Notes: generated by a model from the letters alone, not told the origin. Shown: positions 16,374 to 24,983, numbered from the stretch's first letter. The stretch: DNA of 48,372 nucleotides from Bryobacteraceae bacterium (GCA_014860455.1 JACZJQ010000033.1:1-48372); one strand, 5' to 3'. Numbers and translations: made by a program.

Positions 16374-18073
16374 TTCCGTCCTCCTACTCCGTCATCAAGG
16401 GCATCCTCGATCTGATCAACCCACCGATCCGCATGCCGGCCCTGCCTCCGGCCGCCGGCATCGTCCTGCCGGAGCCAGGCGCCTGGTTGATTGCCTGGGT
16501 TAGGTCCTGCATCGGCACGAGCCGATTGCGACTCCCGGGAAACGGTCAACTCCTGGCCCGCCGACCAGATGTCGCCCGACAGACCTGAATCCTCAATCGC
16601 TTTGCGCAGTTCGGGCAGTTCGCCCGCAAGCTTCTGGCTCAAACCGGCGTCTTGCGTGCGCGTTACCACATGGACTTCTCCACGCCGTTCGGTGAACTTG
16701 AGGTGAACTGCGGCGCCATCTGCGCCTTCCAACTTGAAGGAGACCTCGCGCACGGTGTTGCCCGCACCACCGGATTCGAAGTCCGGATCAGGCGCTATGG
16801 GTAAGACAGGTGCTGGAGAAACTAGATCGGAGGCTCGACTGGTCGCGCCCGAAGGCATTGACGGCTCGCCCTGGCTGCCGGCCGGGGCGTCAAATGAAAA
16901 CCGGCTATCGGCCAAGTTCGCCGCCGATCCGTGCCCGACGGACGCCGCCGGTTGGCCCCGACTCGTCGCGACTTCGGCCTTGTGGGATGATCGCACAGCC
17001 TCTTGGCTAACCGCGGGCTGGAGGTCGGGCGAAGCTTCATGGCCCGGTTCCGCGGTGGATTCCTGCTCCGGCCGAGCCGGGCGCTGGTCCATGGCGAATG
17101 AGCCTGTCCTTCCGGAGAGTCCCAGCCGGGCGGAGGCGCTTCGAGATTCGCCAGAAATGGGAGCACCCGTGGCACTCGCGTTGCCTGAAGTCTGGCTTGG
17201 GCCCAGCGGCTTCAGAACGGCTTCGAAGACGAGCGAACCTCCGCCATCATCGGCGGCCTGCTCGGACGGAAGCCCATCGAGAGCGGTCATGACCGGCTCA
17301 GGCACGGCGCCGGATTCGACCTCCGGCCTCACATTTAGCCTTTGCGACCGCGCCGCCACGATCGATGTCTGCAAGATATTCAACCGGTGGAAGGGCGAAC
17401 CAGCAACCGGGCCGGGTTGTCCAGCTGCGCCGGAGCCGGCCGATGCTGGCAGTTCCCGCTGCCCCGACAGCGGTTCAGAAACGGCACCGCTACCGCCGCC
17501 TGAGGATGTGGTTTCAGATACGGATTCATCGGCGGCAGTGAGTCCGAGACGGGTGAGAGCAGGCGGCGGCATGGATTCCCTGGGCAGAACGGCCGGGCCG
17601 GTGGCGACCAGAGCAATGGCGGATCTCGCCGGGAAAAGGTCTTCCTCGATCAAGCGGGCCGGACCGTCATCTGCGGTTCGGGGCCGGTTTGGCGCCAGTT
17701 TCTCGGTCAGGCTGGTGGAAATGCCCTCAGCCTTGCACTCATCCGAAGACACCGGCACGACGATATCCGGTCTTACGTCTCCGGCGCCAGCAATCGGCAG
17801 GCGGATGATGGCGTGAACACGCTGCATAAGCGCGACCAGCATCGACATCGGCGAGCCGGGAACTGGCGCGGCCAGCGGCTCAGTCGGGCCTTGCCGATCT
17901 ACTCCCGACTCGGGTTCCACCGGTTGCCAGGGGGTACCGGTGCTGGGCGTGTCCATGCCCGCATGATCCAGCGCGATCTCCATTTCAGGGGAGAAGGCCC
18001 CGTTCTGCGCGGATTCGCCGGGGAAGCCCTCGATCGGGGCTTGATTGGCAGATATGGGCGGTGGTGGCATCAT
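16370..18073 (-). CDS. fliK: Hook-length control protein FliK
   Basis: About 567 residues. The first 450 are low-complexity Pro/Ala/Ser/Gly-rich sequence, as expected for the disordered ruler part. The C-terminal Flg_hook domain is recognisable at [52 protein letters not shown]; it would act on FlhB to stop hook export. The frame also has a GTG at 18091, but the predicted sigma-54 transcript starts near 18093, so I favour the ATG at 18073 (or 18070); no good ribosome site marks either. It heads the minus-strand flagellar operon and overlaps flgD by 4 bp. Confidence 0.85.
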   Translation of the reverse strand: MMPPPPISANQAPIEGFPGESAQNGAFSPEMEIALDHAGMDTPSTGTPWQPVEPESGVDRQGPTEPLAAPVPGSPMSMLVALMQRVHAIIRLPIAGAGDVRPDIVVPVSSDECKAEGISTSLTEKLAPNRPRTADDGPARLIEEDLFPARSAIALVATGPAVLPRESMPPPALTRLGLTAADESVSETTSSGGGSGAVSEPLSGQRELPASAGSGAAGQPGPVAGSPFHRLNILQTSIVAARSQRLNVRPEVESGAVPEPVMTALDGLPSEQAADDGGGSLVFEAVLKPLGPSQTSGNASATGAPISGESRSASARLGLSGRTGSFAMDQRPARPEQESTAEPGHEASPDLQPAVSQEAVRSSHKAEVATSRGQPAASVGHGSAANLADSRFSFDAPAGSQGEPSMPSGATSRASDLVSPAPVLPIAPDPDFESGGAGNTVREVSFKLEGADGAAVHLKFTERRGEVHVVTRTQDAGLSQKLAGELPELRKAIEDSGLSGDIWSAGQELTVSRESQSARADAGPNPGNQPGAWLRQDDAGGRRQGRHADRWVDQIEDALDDGVGGRK

Positions 18074-18103
18074 CAGCAGGCCAGGTTGCACGGTTGGACA
18101 AGT

Positions 18104-18119
18104 TGCAGGTCTGATGCCA
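18104..18119 (-). promoter_or_regulatory. Sigma-54-type -24/-12 promoter for fliK operon
   Basis: On the minus strand the sequence TGGCATCAGACCTGCA has GG and GC separated by exactly ten bases (GG at 18118-18117, GC at 18106-18105), fitting TGGCACG-N4-TTGCA at all but three consensus positions. The predicted start is near 18093, just upstream of fliK. Function inferred from motif and place; the sigma-54 gene itself is not in the window. Confidence 0.6.
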
Positions 18120-18180
18120 GTGGGCGCAGTTGAGCGTTTTCATGGAGTTGCGCTGAAGACCGGTCGGGGGGGGCATCTGG

Positions 18181-18240
18181 ATTCCGGAATGGCACACCGC
18201 TTCGGACCATCGCCGTGCCAATGTGGGACGGTCACCGTCC
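18181..18240. promoter_or_regulatory. Cluster of dyads between divergent flagellar promoters, candidate activator sites
   Basis: Three inverted repeats lie between the two sigma-54-type promoters: ATTCCGGAAT (18181-18190), TGGCAC(18191-18196)...GTGCCA(18215-18220), and the perfect 7-bp-arm palindrome GGACGGT-c-ACCGTCC (18226-18240, centre 18233). Sigma-54 promoters need upstream-bound NtrC-family activators, and these dyads sit about 75-120 bp from the fliK start and 55-115 bp from the flgF start. Which of them is bound, if any, is not known. Confidence 0.4.
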
Positions 18241-18268
18241 AGTCCATTGATTTGACAGGCTTTTGTCT

Positions 18269-18285
18269 TTGGTCCGGCGATTGCC
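18269..18285 (+). promoter_or_regulatory. Sigma-54-type -24/-12 promoter for flgF operon
   Basis: TTGGTCCGGCGATTGCC has GG (18271-18272) and GC (18283-18284) separated by exactly ten bases and matches TTGGCACG-N4-TTGCW except at three positions. The predicted start is near 18295, followed by a GGTGA ribosome site seven bases before the flgF ATG. It mirrors the minus-strand element for fliK. Confidence 0.6.
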
Positions 18286-18309
18286 TATCTCAAGGCTGGT
18301 GACGATCTA

Positions 18310-19050
18310 ATGGACCCGCTCACAACCGCCGCCGCCGCTGGGATGCGGTCGAGAATGGATGCGCTCGATCTGCTGGCTAACAATATGGCCAATAGTTCCA
18401 CGCCGGGCTACAAAGCCGATCGCGAATCCTACAACCTCTATATGTCGGCCGAGGCGGCTGCCGAGGCGACGGGTTCTAGTGTGCGATCTCCGCTGGTGGA
18501 GAGTCAATGGATCGACTTGAGCCAGGGTGCGCTGCGGGCGACGGGGAATGCGTCGGATGTGGCAATCAGCGGCTCCGGTTTTTTGTTGGCCGAAAGCCCA
18601 AACGGTGTGTTGTTGAGCCGCGGGGGGACGTTGCGCGTGACTGGCGACGGCAAGCTGACCACGCAAGACGGCTATGAACTGGTCACTGTCGGGCCGCGGC
18701 GAATCAAGGCCGATCCGGGCCGGCCCGTGGAGATCGACAATGCCGGGGTTGTCCGTCAGGAGGGCGGCATCCTTGGACAGTTGAGGCTGGTGGAGGCGCC
18801 ACCGGCAGGCGAACTGGCGCGCCGGGATGGGGTGTACATGAGGTTGGACACGCGGCGGTTAGGTGAGTTGAAGCCGGCGTCGGCCGAACTCCGGCAAGGC
18901 CACCTTGAGTCCTCCAACACGGGACCGGCGGTGACGGCCGCCAGACTGATCGGGATCCTGCGTCAGTTTGAGTCGCTGCAGAAGGCGATCCAGATCGGCG
19001 GGGAGATGAACCGCCGGGCGGTGGAAGAGGTGGCAAAGATCCACCCATGA
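18310..19050 (+). CDS. flgF: Flagellar proximal-rod protein FlgF
   Basis: 246 residues. The N-terminal rod signature NNMANSSTPGYKADR (about 25-39) and the central block QGALRATGNASDVAISGSGFL identify the FlgF/FlgG rod family. The C-terminal helix (QFESLQKAIQIGGEMNRRAVEEVAKI) closes the D0 domain. Placement directly before flgG and moderate length favour FlgF. It builds the proximal rod. First gene of the plus-strand operon, with GGTGA as ribosome site and a sigma-54-type promoter immediately upstream. Confidence 0.92.
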   Translation: MDPLTTAAAAGMRSRMDALDLLANNMANSSTPGYKADRESYNLYMSAEAAAEATGSSVRSPLVESQWIDLSQGALRATGNASDVAISGSGFLLAESPNGVLLSRGGTLRVTGDGKLTTQDGYELVTVGPRRIKADPGRPVEIDNAGVVRQEGGILGQLRLVEAPPAGELARRDGVYMRLDTRRLGELKPASAELRQGHLESSNTGPAVTAARLIGILRQFESLQKAIQIGGEMNRRAVEEVAKIHP

Positions 19051-19090
19051 CGGCTAAGCAACATCACTTGCCACACGAGAGGAGCACTCG

Positions 19091-19882
19091 ATGATCAGAG
19101 CCCTATTCAGCGCCGCCAGCGGCATGAACGCCCAACAAACCAATGTCGACAACATCGCGCACAACCTGGCCAACGCCAATACTGTCGGCTTCAAGATGCG
19201 CCGGGCGCAGTTTCAGGATCTGCTTTACCAGACCATCTCACAGCCGGGCGCGGCGGCCGGCGCGCAGACGATTGTGCCGAGCGGGCTCCAGATAGGTTTG
19301 GGAACAAGAACGGTTTCCAACGCGATCTCGTTTGCCCAGGGCAGTTTCAGCGCGACAACGAATCCACTGGACGTAGTCATTGAGGGGCGGGGATTCTTCC
19401 AGATCCGGCGGCCGAGCGGCGAGATCGCCTACAGCCGGGCCGGGCAGTTCCATCTGGACCGGGACGGAAATATGGTCACGATGGACGGCGATCCGCTGGA
19501 GCCGCAGATCACGATTCCGCCCGAGGCGCAGGGCATTCAGATCGCCGCGGACGGCACAGTGGGCTATAACCTGCCCGGACAATCCAACACGCAGTTGGCT
19601 GGGCAGATCCAGTTGGCGAATTTCGCGAACCCGGCCGGATTGAACAGCATAGGGCGCAACATGTTCCTGCCCACCGACGCATCGGGCGAGCCGACAATCG
19701 GCAACCCCGGAGGACAGGAGGGGTTGGGCACGCTGATGCAGGGCTATGTGGAGCAGTCGAATGTGTCGGTGGTGGAAGAGTTCATCAACCTGATCGTCAG
19801 CCAAAGGGCTTATGAAGCCAACTCAAAAGTGGTGAAGGCCTCAGACGAGATGTATAGCCAGGTGAACAACTTGACCAGGTAA
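19091..19882 (+). CDS. flgG: Flagellar distal-rod protein FlgG
   Basis: 263 residues, exact family length. N-terminal MIRALFSAASGMNAQQTNVDNIAHNLANANTVGFK-type D0 signature, central QGSFSATTNPLDVVIEGRGFFQIRRPSGE, and C-terminal EFINLIVSQRAYEANSKVVKASDEMYSQVNNL are hallmarks of FlgG, the distal rod that runs through the L and P rings. A strong ribosome site (GAGAGGAG) precedes the ATG. Forty bases separate it from flgF; a small coupled ORF starts 6 bases after its stop. Confidence 0.97.
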   Translation: MIRALFSAASGMNAQQTNVDNIAHNLANANTVGFKMRRAQFQDLLYQTISQPGAAAGAQTIVPSGLQIGLGTRTVSNAISFAQGSFSATTNPLDVVIEGRGFFQIRRPSGEIAYSRAGQFHLDRDGNMVTMDGDPLEPQITIPPEAQGIQIAADGTVGYNLPGQSNTQLAGQIQLANFANPAGLNSIGRNMFLPTDASGEPTIGNPGGQEGLGTLMQGYVEQSNVSVVEEFINLIVSQRAYEANSKVVKASDEMYSQVNNLTR

Positions 19883-19888
19883 CTGGAT

Positions 19889-20143
19889 ATGACGCGAGCA
19901 TCCTACAGGCCCTCGATTCCGGTTTTGGTTTTGCTGGTGGTTGGCCTACTTCCTGCGGGCGACGCATGGTATCACGCGGTGGCGCTGCCAGCACTGAGCG
20001 TTCAGGTGCGCCACGCAGTCCCGTTCTTCATATCGGACCGCGGGGCGGTGCCAAGAGCGGATTCCGCGCAGGCCAGAGTCTCGGGAACGCGTCTTCAACG
20101 GGCGGCCGCGGCCATGACATTGTTGCTGGAGACAAGAAGATGA
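19889..20143 (+). CDS. Small unknown ORF between flgG and flgA
   Basis: 84 residues, unrecognised. It begins 6 bases after the flgG stop, and its TGA overlaps the flgA ATG (ATGA at 20140-20143), the geometry of a coupled operon gene. Residues about 9-27 (SIPVLVLLVVGLLPAGDAWY) are hydrophobic and could be a signal peptide or membrane anchor; the rest is Arg/Ala-rich with no cysteine. The ribosome site is weak. It fills the only sizeable gap in this operon (257 bp between flgG and flgA). It may be a real flagellar accessory or a chance ORF in GC-rich DNA; gene-like spacing is the only positive evidence. Confidence 0.5.
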   Translation: MTRASYRPSIPVLVLLVVGLLPAGDAWYHAVALPALSVQVRHAVPFFISDRGAVPRADSAQARVSGTRLQRAAAAMTLLLETRR

Positions 20144-21165
20144 GGAACTGGCTGCTGATTGCCAGCATCTGGCTTCCGCTGGGCTCGCAGGCGGCCGATT
20201 GCGTCCGGGTGGACGGCGACCGCATCCAGGCGGGCCATATCGCGCGTTCGGTCGCGGGCCTCGAAGCCATTCCGCCGGACACATTTATTGGTTTCTCGCC
20301 GAGGCCGGGAGTAGCGCGCTGGCTTACGCCGGCGGCAATCGAGGCCGTGGGGGCACGATTTGGCTTGAGGCTGAATGTGCCGGCGGCGGTGTGTGTGGAG
20401 AGGCAGGCGGAGGTGCTGGAGGCAGCGGCGATACGCAAGGCGATGGAGCAATCGCTGGCCAAGGCAGGGCACTCGAACGCCAGCCTGCGGGTGATTTCGT
20501 ATCCACAACATTCGTTGCCGGTTGGCGAATTGGAGTTTCCGCTTACGGGCCTTATTGGATCTCCGGGGAAGACGGGCGAGATGGTTTGGCGGGGCCGGCT
20601 GAGGCTGGCGGGCAGTCAATCGATACCAGTGAGGGTGCGGGTGAGCGTATCGGTCGAAGTTGAGGAACTGCGAGCTGCGCGGGCGATCGACGCCGGGGAG
20701 ATGATAACGGCGAACGATTTGGCGATGGTTGTCCGGCGGTCGGTGCCGAGGTCGGGGCCCGCATCAATGAAGCTGTCCGAGGCGGCCGGGATGCAGGCCC
20801 GGCGAAGGATCGATGCCGGACAGGCGGTGCTGCCCGGGATGCTCACCGCGCCGCCCGAGATTCGCAAAGGGGATTCGGTTCTGGTGACCGTGGCCGCGGG
20901 CGGCGCCTCACTTGGCGTCCACGCCAAGGCAGAGACAATGGCCCGCAAAGGACAGCCCGTCGTGCTGACGAACCCATCGTCGGGCAAAAAGTTTACGGCC
21001 CGGGCGACTGGACGCGGCCAAGCCGTGATCGAACTGGAGATATCAAGTCATGAAGCGAGCACTGTTGGTGGTCCTGCTGTGTCTGATGGCACTGATGCCA
21101 GCGCCGGCCGGGCCGGGCGGCAAGAAACCGCCAGAGGTGTCGGAGTTGGACAGAATCATCGCTGA
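20140..21165 (+). CDS. flgA: Flagellar P-ring assembly chaperone FlgA
   Basis: 341 residues from the ATG at 20140, chosen because it gives a signal peptide (MRNWLLIASIWLPLGSQA) and is coupled to the ORF upstream. The C-terminal half is a SAF/ChapFlgA domain: LRAARAIDAGEMITANDLAMV, ARRRIDAGQAVLPGMLTAPPEIRKGD and VLTNPSSGKKFTARATGRGQAVIELE. FlgA is a periplasmic chaperone for FlgI. The family normally ends at about the last motif; here the frame runs 40 more residues, overlapping flgH by 116 bp, with a Gly/Ala/Arg-rich tail that reads out of the flgH frame. That tail is probably a by-product of weak stop placement rather than a domain. Further in-frame codons upstream to 19966 are not used. Confidence 0.9.
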   Translation: MRNWLLIASIWLPLGSQAADCVRVDGDRIQAGHIARSVAGLEAIPPDTFIGFSPRPGVARWLTPAAIEAVGARFGLRLNVPAAVCVERQAEVLEAAAIRKAMEQSLAKAGHSNASLRVISYPQHSLPVGELEFPLTGLIGSPGKTGEMVWRGRLRLAGSQSIPVRVRVSVSVEVEELRAARAIDAGEMITANDLAMVVRRSVPRSGPASMKLSEAAGMQARRRIDAGQAVLPGMLTAPPEIRKGDSVLVTVAAGGASLGVHAKAETMARKGQPVVLTNPSSGKKFTARATGRGQAVIELEISSHEASTVGGPAVSDGTDASAGRAGRQETARGVGVGQNHR

Positions 21166-21745
21166 GGCCGAGGCAGCGGCGAACGAGCCGCGCTCGTCGC
21201 CAGGTTCGCTGTTTGACCCGTCAGGCCGGTTTGCTGATGTAGCGCGAGACCTTCGTGCGGCGCAGGTGAATGATCTGGTGACAATCGTGGTCGCCGACCA
21301 GGCGAGCGCAATCTCGCGAGGCACGACGGCATCGAGCCGTAAGTCGAGCGCATCGGCGGGCGTCTCGGCTCTGGGAGGTCCGACGAGGGTGGCTGGACCG
21401 CTCTCGTCGATGGCGGGCATGAGCGGCGACCGGAAACTGGATGGGCAGGCGGAGACGAGCCGGGAGTCTGAGTTGAGGACGACATTGACTGCCCGGGTTA
21501 CCCATGTGCTGCCGAACGGGAACCTGGTTGTGGAGGGCCGGAAATCGGTGACGGTTAACGCCGAGCGGCAGGTGGTGAAGGTGCGGGGGATTGCACGCTG
21601 GAATGACCTGAGCGGCGGCAACCGCATTAATTCCGACCGACTGGGCCTGCTTGAAGTGCAGGTGGACGGCAAGGGCGTAGTGAACGACGCCATCCGCCGG
21701 CCGAACTTCCTTTATCGACTGCTTCTCGGCATCCTGCCGTTCTGA
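21050..21745 (+). CDS. flgH: Flagellar L-ring protein FlgH, no lipobox
   Basis: 231 residues. Matches FlgH at SLFDPSGRFADVARDLRAAQVNDLVTIVVAD, RTTLTARVTHVLPNGNLVVEGRKSV and VRGIARWNDLSGGNRINSDRLGLLEVQVDGKG. It forms the outer-membrane L ring around the rod. In most bacteria FlgH is a lipoprotein with a lipobox cysteine. Here the signal peptide (MKRALLVVLLCLMALMPAPA) has its only cysteine at residue 11 inside the hydrophobic core without an L-x-[GA]-C context, so signal peptidase I cleavage after APA is more likely. The start lies within flgA; two bases separate its stop from flgI. Confidence 0.93.
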   Translation: MKRALLVVLLCLMALMPAPAGPGGKKPPEVSELDRIIAEAEAAANEPRSSPGSLFDPSGRFADVARDLRAAQVNDLVTIVVADQASAISRGTTASSRKSSASAGVSALGGPTRVAGPLSSMAGMSGDRKLDGQAETSRESELRTTLTARVTHVLPNGNLVVEGRKSVTVNAERQVVKVRGIARWNDLSGGNRINSDRLGLLEVQVDGKGVVNDAIRRPNFLYRLLLGILPF

Positions 21746-21747
21746 CC

Positions 21748-22851
21748 ATGAAAACACTCACCATTGTCGCCATCCTCACGTCCGCCGCACTCGCGGTGAC
21801 GGCCGCCACACCGACGACGCAGGTGCGGATCAAGGAACTCGCCGCGATTGAGGGGGTGAGGGACAACCAGATCCTGGGTTACGGGCTGGTGGTGGGACTG
21901 AACGGGACGGGGGACAAGCGGCAGACGTTCTTTTCGGCACAGTCGCTGGCGAACATGCTGGACCGGATGGGGGTTCAGGTGTCGCCAACCGCGATGCTGG
22001 TGCGCAACACGGCGGCGGTTATGGTGACAGCGAATCTGCCGCCATTCGCGCAGCCGGGAACGCGGATCGACATTCATGTTGCGGCGATCGGCGACGCAAC
22101 CAATCTGCAGGGAGGTATGTTGTTGCTGACGCCGTTGAGGGCTTCCGACGGGCGGGTGTTTGCGGCGGCGCAGGGCCCGGTTGTGACGGGCGGCTTCGCG
22201 GCCGGCGGAGGGGGCAACCGGACGGTGGTGAACCATCCCACGGCCGGACGGGTACCAGACGGAGGGATAGTTGAGCAGGCGCCGCCGTCGACTGCGGCCG
22301 AAGGGCCCGTGCGGCTACAGTTGCGGCGGGCTGATTTTACGACTGCAGCGCGGCTGGCTCAGGCGGTGAACAAGGCGTTCACGGGAGGCGTGGCCAAGCC
22401 GGCCAATGCGGGCCTCGTGGAAGTGGAAGTGCCGAAAGAGTGGGTGGAGCGGCGGGTGGAGTTTATCGCGGCGATCGAGAACCTGACGCTTGATGCGGAT
22501 GCCCGGCAGAGGGTGGTGGTGAACGAGCGGACCGGCACGATTGTGCTGGGCAAAGAGACGAGGATCCGGCCGGTGTCGATTCTGCATGGGAACCTGACGG
22601 TTGAGATCCAGACGAGCTTTGATGTGTCGCAACCCAATCCCATGGCGTCGGGCGAGACGAAGGTGACGCCGGACGTGAAAGTGGGGGCACGGGAGGATCT
22701 GGCGAAGAATGTTCAGTTGAAAGACGGCGCGACGGTGGAGCAGTTGGTGCAGGCGCTGCTGGCGATCGGCAGCACGCCACGGGATGTGATTGCGATCATG
22801 CAGGCGTTGAAATCGGCCGGAGCGCTGATGGCGGAGATCGAAGTGATCTGA
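21748..22851 (+). CDS. flgI: Flagellar P-ring protein FlgI
   Basis: 367 residues, family length. Signal peptide (1-19), then VRIKELAAIEGVRDNQILGYGLVVGLNGTGDK, FAQPGTRIDIHVAAIGDATNLQGGMLLLTPL and the C-terminal VEQLVQALLAIGSTPRDVIAIMQALKSAGAL, all diagnostic. It assembles the periplasmic P ring with help from FlgA. The gene starts two bases after the flgH stop. Confidence 0.97.
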   Translation: MKTLTIVAILTSAALAVTAATPTTQVRIKELAAIEGVRDNQILGYGLVVGLNGTGDKRQTFFSAQSLANMLDRMGVQVSPTAMLVRNTAAVMVTANLPPFAQPGTRIDIHVAAIGDATNLQGGMLLLTPLRASDGRVFAAAQGPVVTGGFAAGGGGNRTVVNHPTAGRVPDGGIVEQAPPSTAAEGPVRLQLRRADFTTAARLAQAVNKAFTGGVAKPANAGLVEVEVPKEWVERRVEFIAAIENLTLDADARQRVVVNERTGTIVLGKETRIRPVSILHGNLTVEIQTSFDVSQPNPMASGETKVTPDVKVGAREDLAKNVQLKDGATVEQLVQALLAIGSTPRDVIAIMQALKSAGALMAEIEVI

Positions 22852-22875
22852 CGGGTCAGGCGGAGGTGTAGGGAC

Positions 22876-23238
22876 ATGGACGGGATACAGACGACGATCA
22901 CGCCATTTGACTGGCAGAACATACAGCGGCCGGGCAACCAGGATTCGCCGGAGCGGATCAAGGAGACGGCCGGGCAGTTTGAGTCGATACTGATCGGGAT
23001 GATGCTGAAGTCGATGCGCGAGTCGTCGGGGGGCGGCTGGCTGGGTACTGGAGACGACCAGGCGCTAAGTTCGCTGTCGGATCTGGCAGAGCAGCAGGTG
23101 GCGCAGGCGCTGGCGGCATCGGGCGGGTTTGGCTTGGCGGAGATGGTCGTAGAGGGACTGAAGAAGGCGGAATCTATGGGGGCGAAGACGGCTGGCGTGG
23201 TTGGGAGCGCAGGAGACGCGCGAACGGCGGGCAGGTAG
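22876..23238 (+). CDS. flgJ: Rod-binding protein FlgJ (N-terminal domain only)
   Basis: 120 residues with the FlgJ rod-binding signature: ETAGQFESILIGMMLKSMRES (about 32-52) and the downstream helix ALSSLSDLAEQQVAQALAASGGFGLAEMVV. It is the rod cap/scaffold. The C-terminal glucosaminidase domain of proteobacterial FlgJ is missing, as in many phyla, so a separate wall hydrolase must open the peptidoglycan. Last gene of the plus-strand flagellar operon, with AGGTG/AGGG ahead of the ATG. No clear terminator follows in the 81 bp before the next gene. Confidence 0.92.
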   Translation: MDGIQTTITPFDWQNIQRPGNQDSPERIKETAGQFESILIGMMLKSMRESSGGGWLGTGDDQALSSLSDLAEQQVAQALAASGGFGLAEMVVEGLKKAESMGAKTAGVVGSAGDARTAGR

Positions 23239-23319
23239 GCAGAAGTAGAAGACAACGGAGTGTGCTTTTTCGAGCAAAGGCCGGCAACCTCATATAGGAT
23301 GTACGGTAGGACCGAAGCC

Positions 23320-24942
23320 ATGAAACGCCGAGACCTTCTCAAATCCGCCGCAGCGCCAGCCGCCGGCCTCACAATTCTCCGCAGTGGAATGCTGCGCGGG
23401 CAGACCGCGCCGAGCAACCGGCTGAATGTCGCCCTTGTGGGCGTCTGGGGCCGGGGCACTGCGCACTACAATTCACTGCTGAACGAAAACGTGGTCGCGC
23501 TGTGCGACGTGAACGACCTTCGCATGAAGGAAGCCGTTCAGATCTTCCCGAAAGCGAAGACCTATGTCGACTGGCGGCGGATGCTCGACCAGAAAGACAT
23601 CCAGGCGGTGGTGATTTGCACGGCCGACCACCATCACGCCTTCATCGCCAACTGGGCGCTGAACCGGGACATGCACGTGTTCTGCGAAAAGCCGCTGGGC
23701 ATCAGCGTTGAAGAGGCGCGGGTGGTGCGGGCCAACTACCTGAAGCGCATCAGCAAAGTGGCGACGCAACACGGAACGCAACGGCATGCGTATCCGAACT
23801 TTGAGCGTATCCGTGAATTGATCCTGGACGGGGCGATCGGTGATCTGAAGGTGGTCCACAGTTGGGACAGCCGGCAGTTGCCGAGGCCCGGATATCCGGA
23901 AGCACAGGGCCAGCCGCCGGCATCGCTGCACTATGAGCAGTGGATCGGGCCGTCGCCATACCACCCTTACAGCCCGCAATACTTCGGCGGGTCGAACGGG
24001 CTGAACTGCCTGTTCTGGAACATGTACCGAGATTTCGGAGTGGGCCAGATGGGCGACATGGGCGCGCACACGATGGACTTGGTTTGGAACGCGGTGGACG
24101 CGGGCGGGCCGCTGGCGATTGAGGTGGATCATGAGATCAGCGACAAGTTCAATCCCGACATCTGCCCGGTGAAGCTGAAAGCCACCTTTGATCATGCGGC
24201 GAACTCGTGGCGTGGACCGATCAAGCTGGTTTGGTATCAGGGCGGGCTGAAGCCGGACAATCCGCGCGGGTTCATCGACGTGAACAAGATCGGCAACGGC
24301 GCGATCTTCGAGGGCACGAAGGGCTCGATCCTGGCCGACTTTACAACGCGGCTGATCATCCCGAACAACGACGACGGCGACTTTACTTACTACAAGCGCC
24401 GGGGCAAGGGCGAGTTGCTGCCGCTGGTAGCAGGGACGGGGCAGCCGACACAGGCGGCGCCGCGACCGGCGAGACCGCAGGGCCAGCGTCCGCAGGGTGG
24501 CCGGCCGCAGGGACCACCGCTGCCGAAGGGCATGACGGCGATGCCAAGCGCGAATCCGGGACCGAGCGGGTTCCCCGAACTTCAGTTCATGGAGGGCGGC
24601 ATCCCGCCGGCCCTGGGCATGCCGAACCCGAACATCGAGTCGATCCTGGCCGCTCAGAAGGCGGGGCAGGCGCCGCGGGGCAATATCGATCCATTCCAGA
24701 TCGACTGGCTGAACGCGTGCAAGGGGATGAGCAACAATGCCGTCCATGGCACGAGCAAGAAGACGCACTGCGACTTCGATTATTCGGGCACGATGATCGA
24801 GCAGATGCTGCTGGGCCTGGTGGCGCACCGGGCCGGCAAGCGGTTGGAGTACGACCCGGCCACGGGTCGCGTGACCAACATGGCCGAGGCTAACGAGTGG
24901 CTGAAGCGGAAGTATCGCGACAACTGGACGTTGAACGGGTAG
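23320..24942 (+). CDS. Tat-exported Gfo/Idh/MocA-family oxidoreductase
   Basis: 540 residues. A twin-arginine leader (MKRRDLLKSAAAPAAGL) is followed by a Rossmann NAD(P)-binding domain (LNVALVGVWGRGTAHY, about 35-50), the family E123-K-P motif (VFCEKPLG) and an alpha/beta C-terminal domain. A Pro/Gln/Gly/Arg-rich insert lies at about residues 376-412 (RPQGQRPQGGRPQG region). Such periplasmic oxidoreductases in Acidobacteriota and Planctomycetota act on sugars or sugar derivatives with tightly bound cofactor. The start at 23320 is set by the RR leader and a TAGGA site; the frame is open to 23260. A TATAGG at 23293-23298 could be its -10. Neighbours include a DUF1080 protein, which often accompanies this family. 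Substrate unknown. Confidence 0.92.
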   Translation: MKRRDLLKSAAAPAAGLTILRSGMLRGQTAPSNRLNVALVGVWGRGTAHYNSLLNENVVALCDVNDLRMKEAVQIFPKAKTYVDWRRMLDQKDIQAVVICTADHHHAFIANWALNRDMHVFCEKPLGISVEEARVVRANYLKRISKVATQHGTQRHAYPNFERIRELILDGAIGDLKVVHSWDSRQLPRPGYPEAQGQPPASLHYEQWIGPSPYHPYSPQYFGGSNGLNCLFWNMYRDFGVGQMGDMGAHTMDLVWNAVDAGGPLAIEVDHEISDKFNPDICPVKLKATFDHAANSWRGPIKLVWYQGGLKPDNPRGFIDVNKIGNGAIFEGTKGSILADFTTRLIIPNNDDGDFTYYKRRGKGELLPLVAGTGQPTQAAPRPARPQGQRPQGGRPQGPPLPKGMTAMPSANPGPSGFPELQFMEGGIPPALGMPNPNIESILAAQKAGQAPRGNIDPFQIDWLNACKGMSNNAVHGTSKKTHCDFDYSGTMIEQMLLGLVAHRAGKRLEYDPATGRVTNMAEANEWLKRKYRDNWTLNG

Positions 24943-24983
24943 TCGCGAAGAGCCTGAGTCTGCGGCCCCAGGCCGCGCAGGAA

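Noticed and set aside
16734-17816. 360-residue plus-strand frame opposite fliK
   Set aside because: Low-complexity shadow of the disordered FliK ruler region; FliK is coupled to flgD and has a promoter.
18252-18280. TTGACA as a -35 element upstream of flgF
   Set aside because: Perfect -35 box, but no -10-like sequence at 16-18 bp; the overlapping sigma-54-type element explains the region better.
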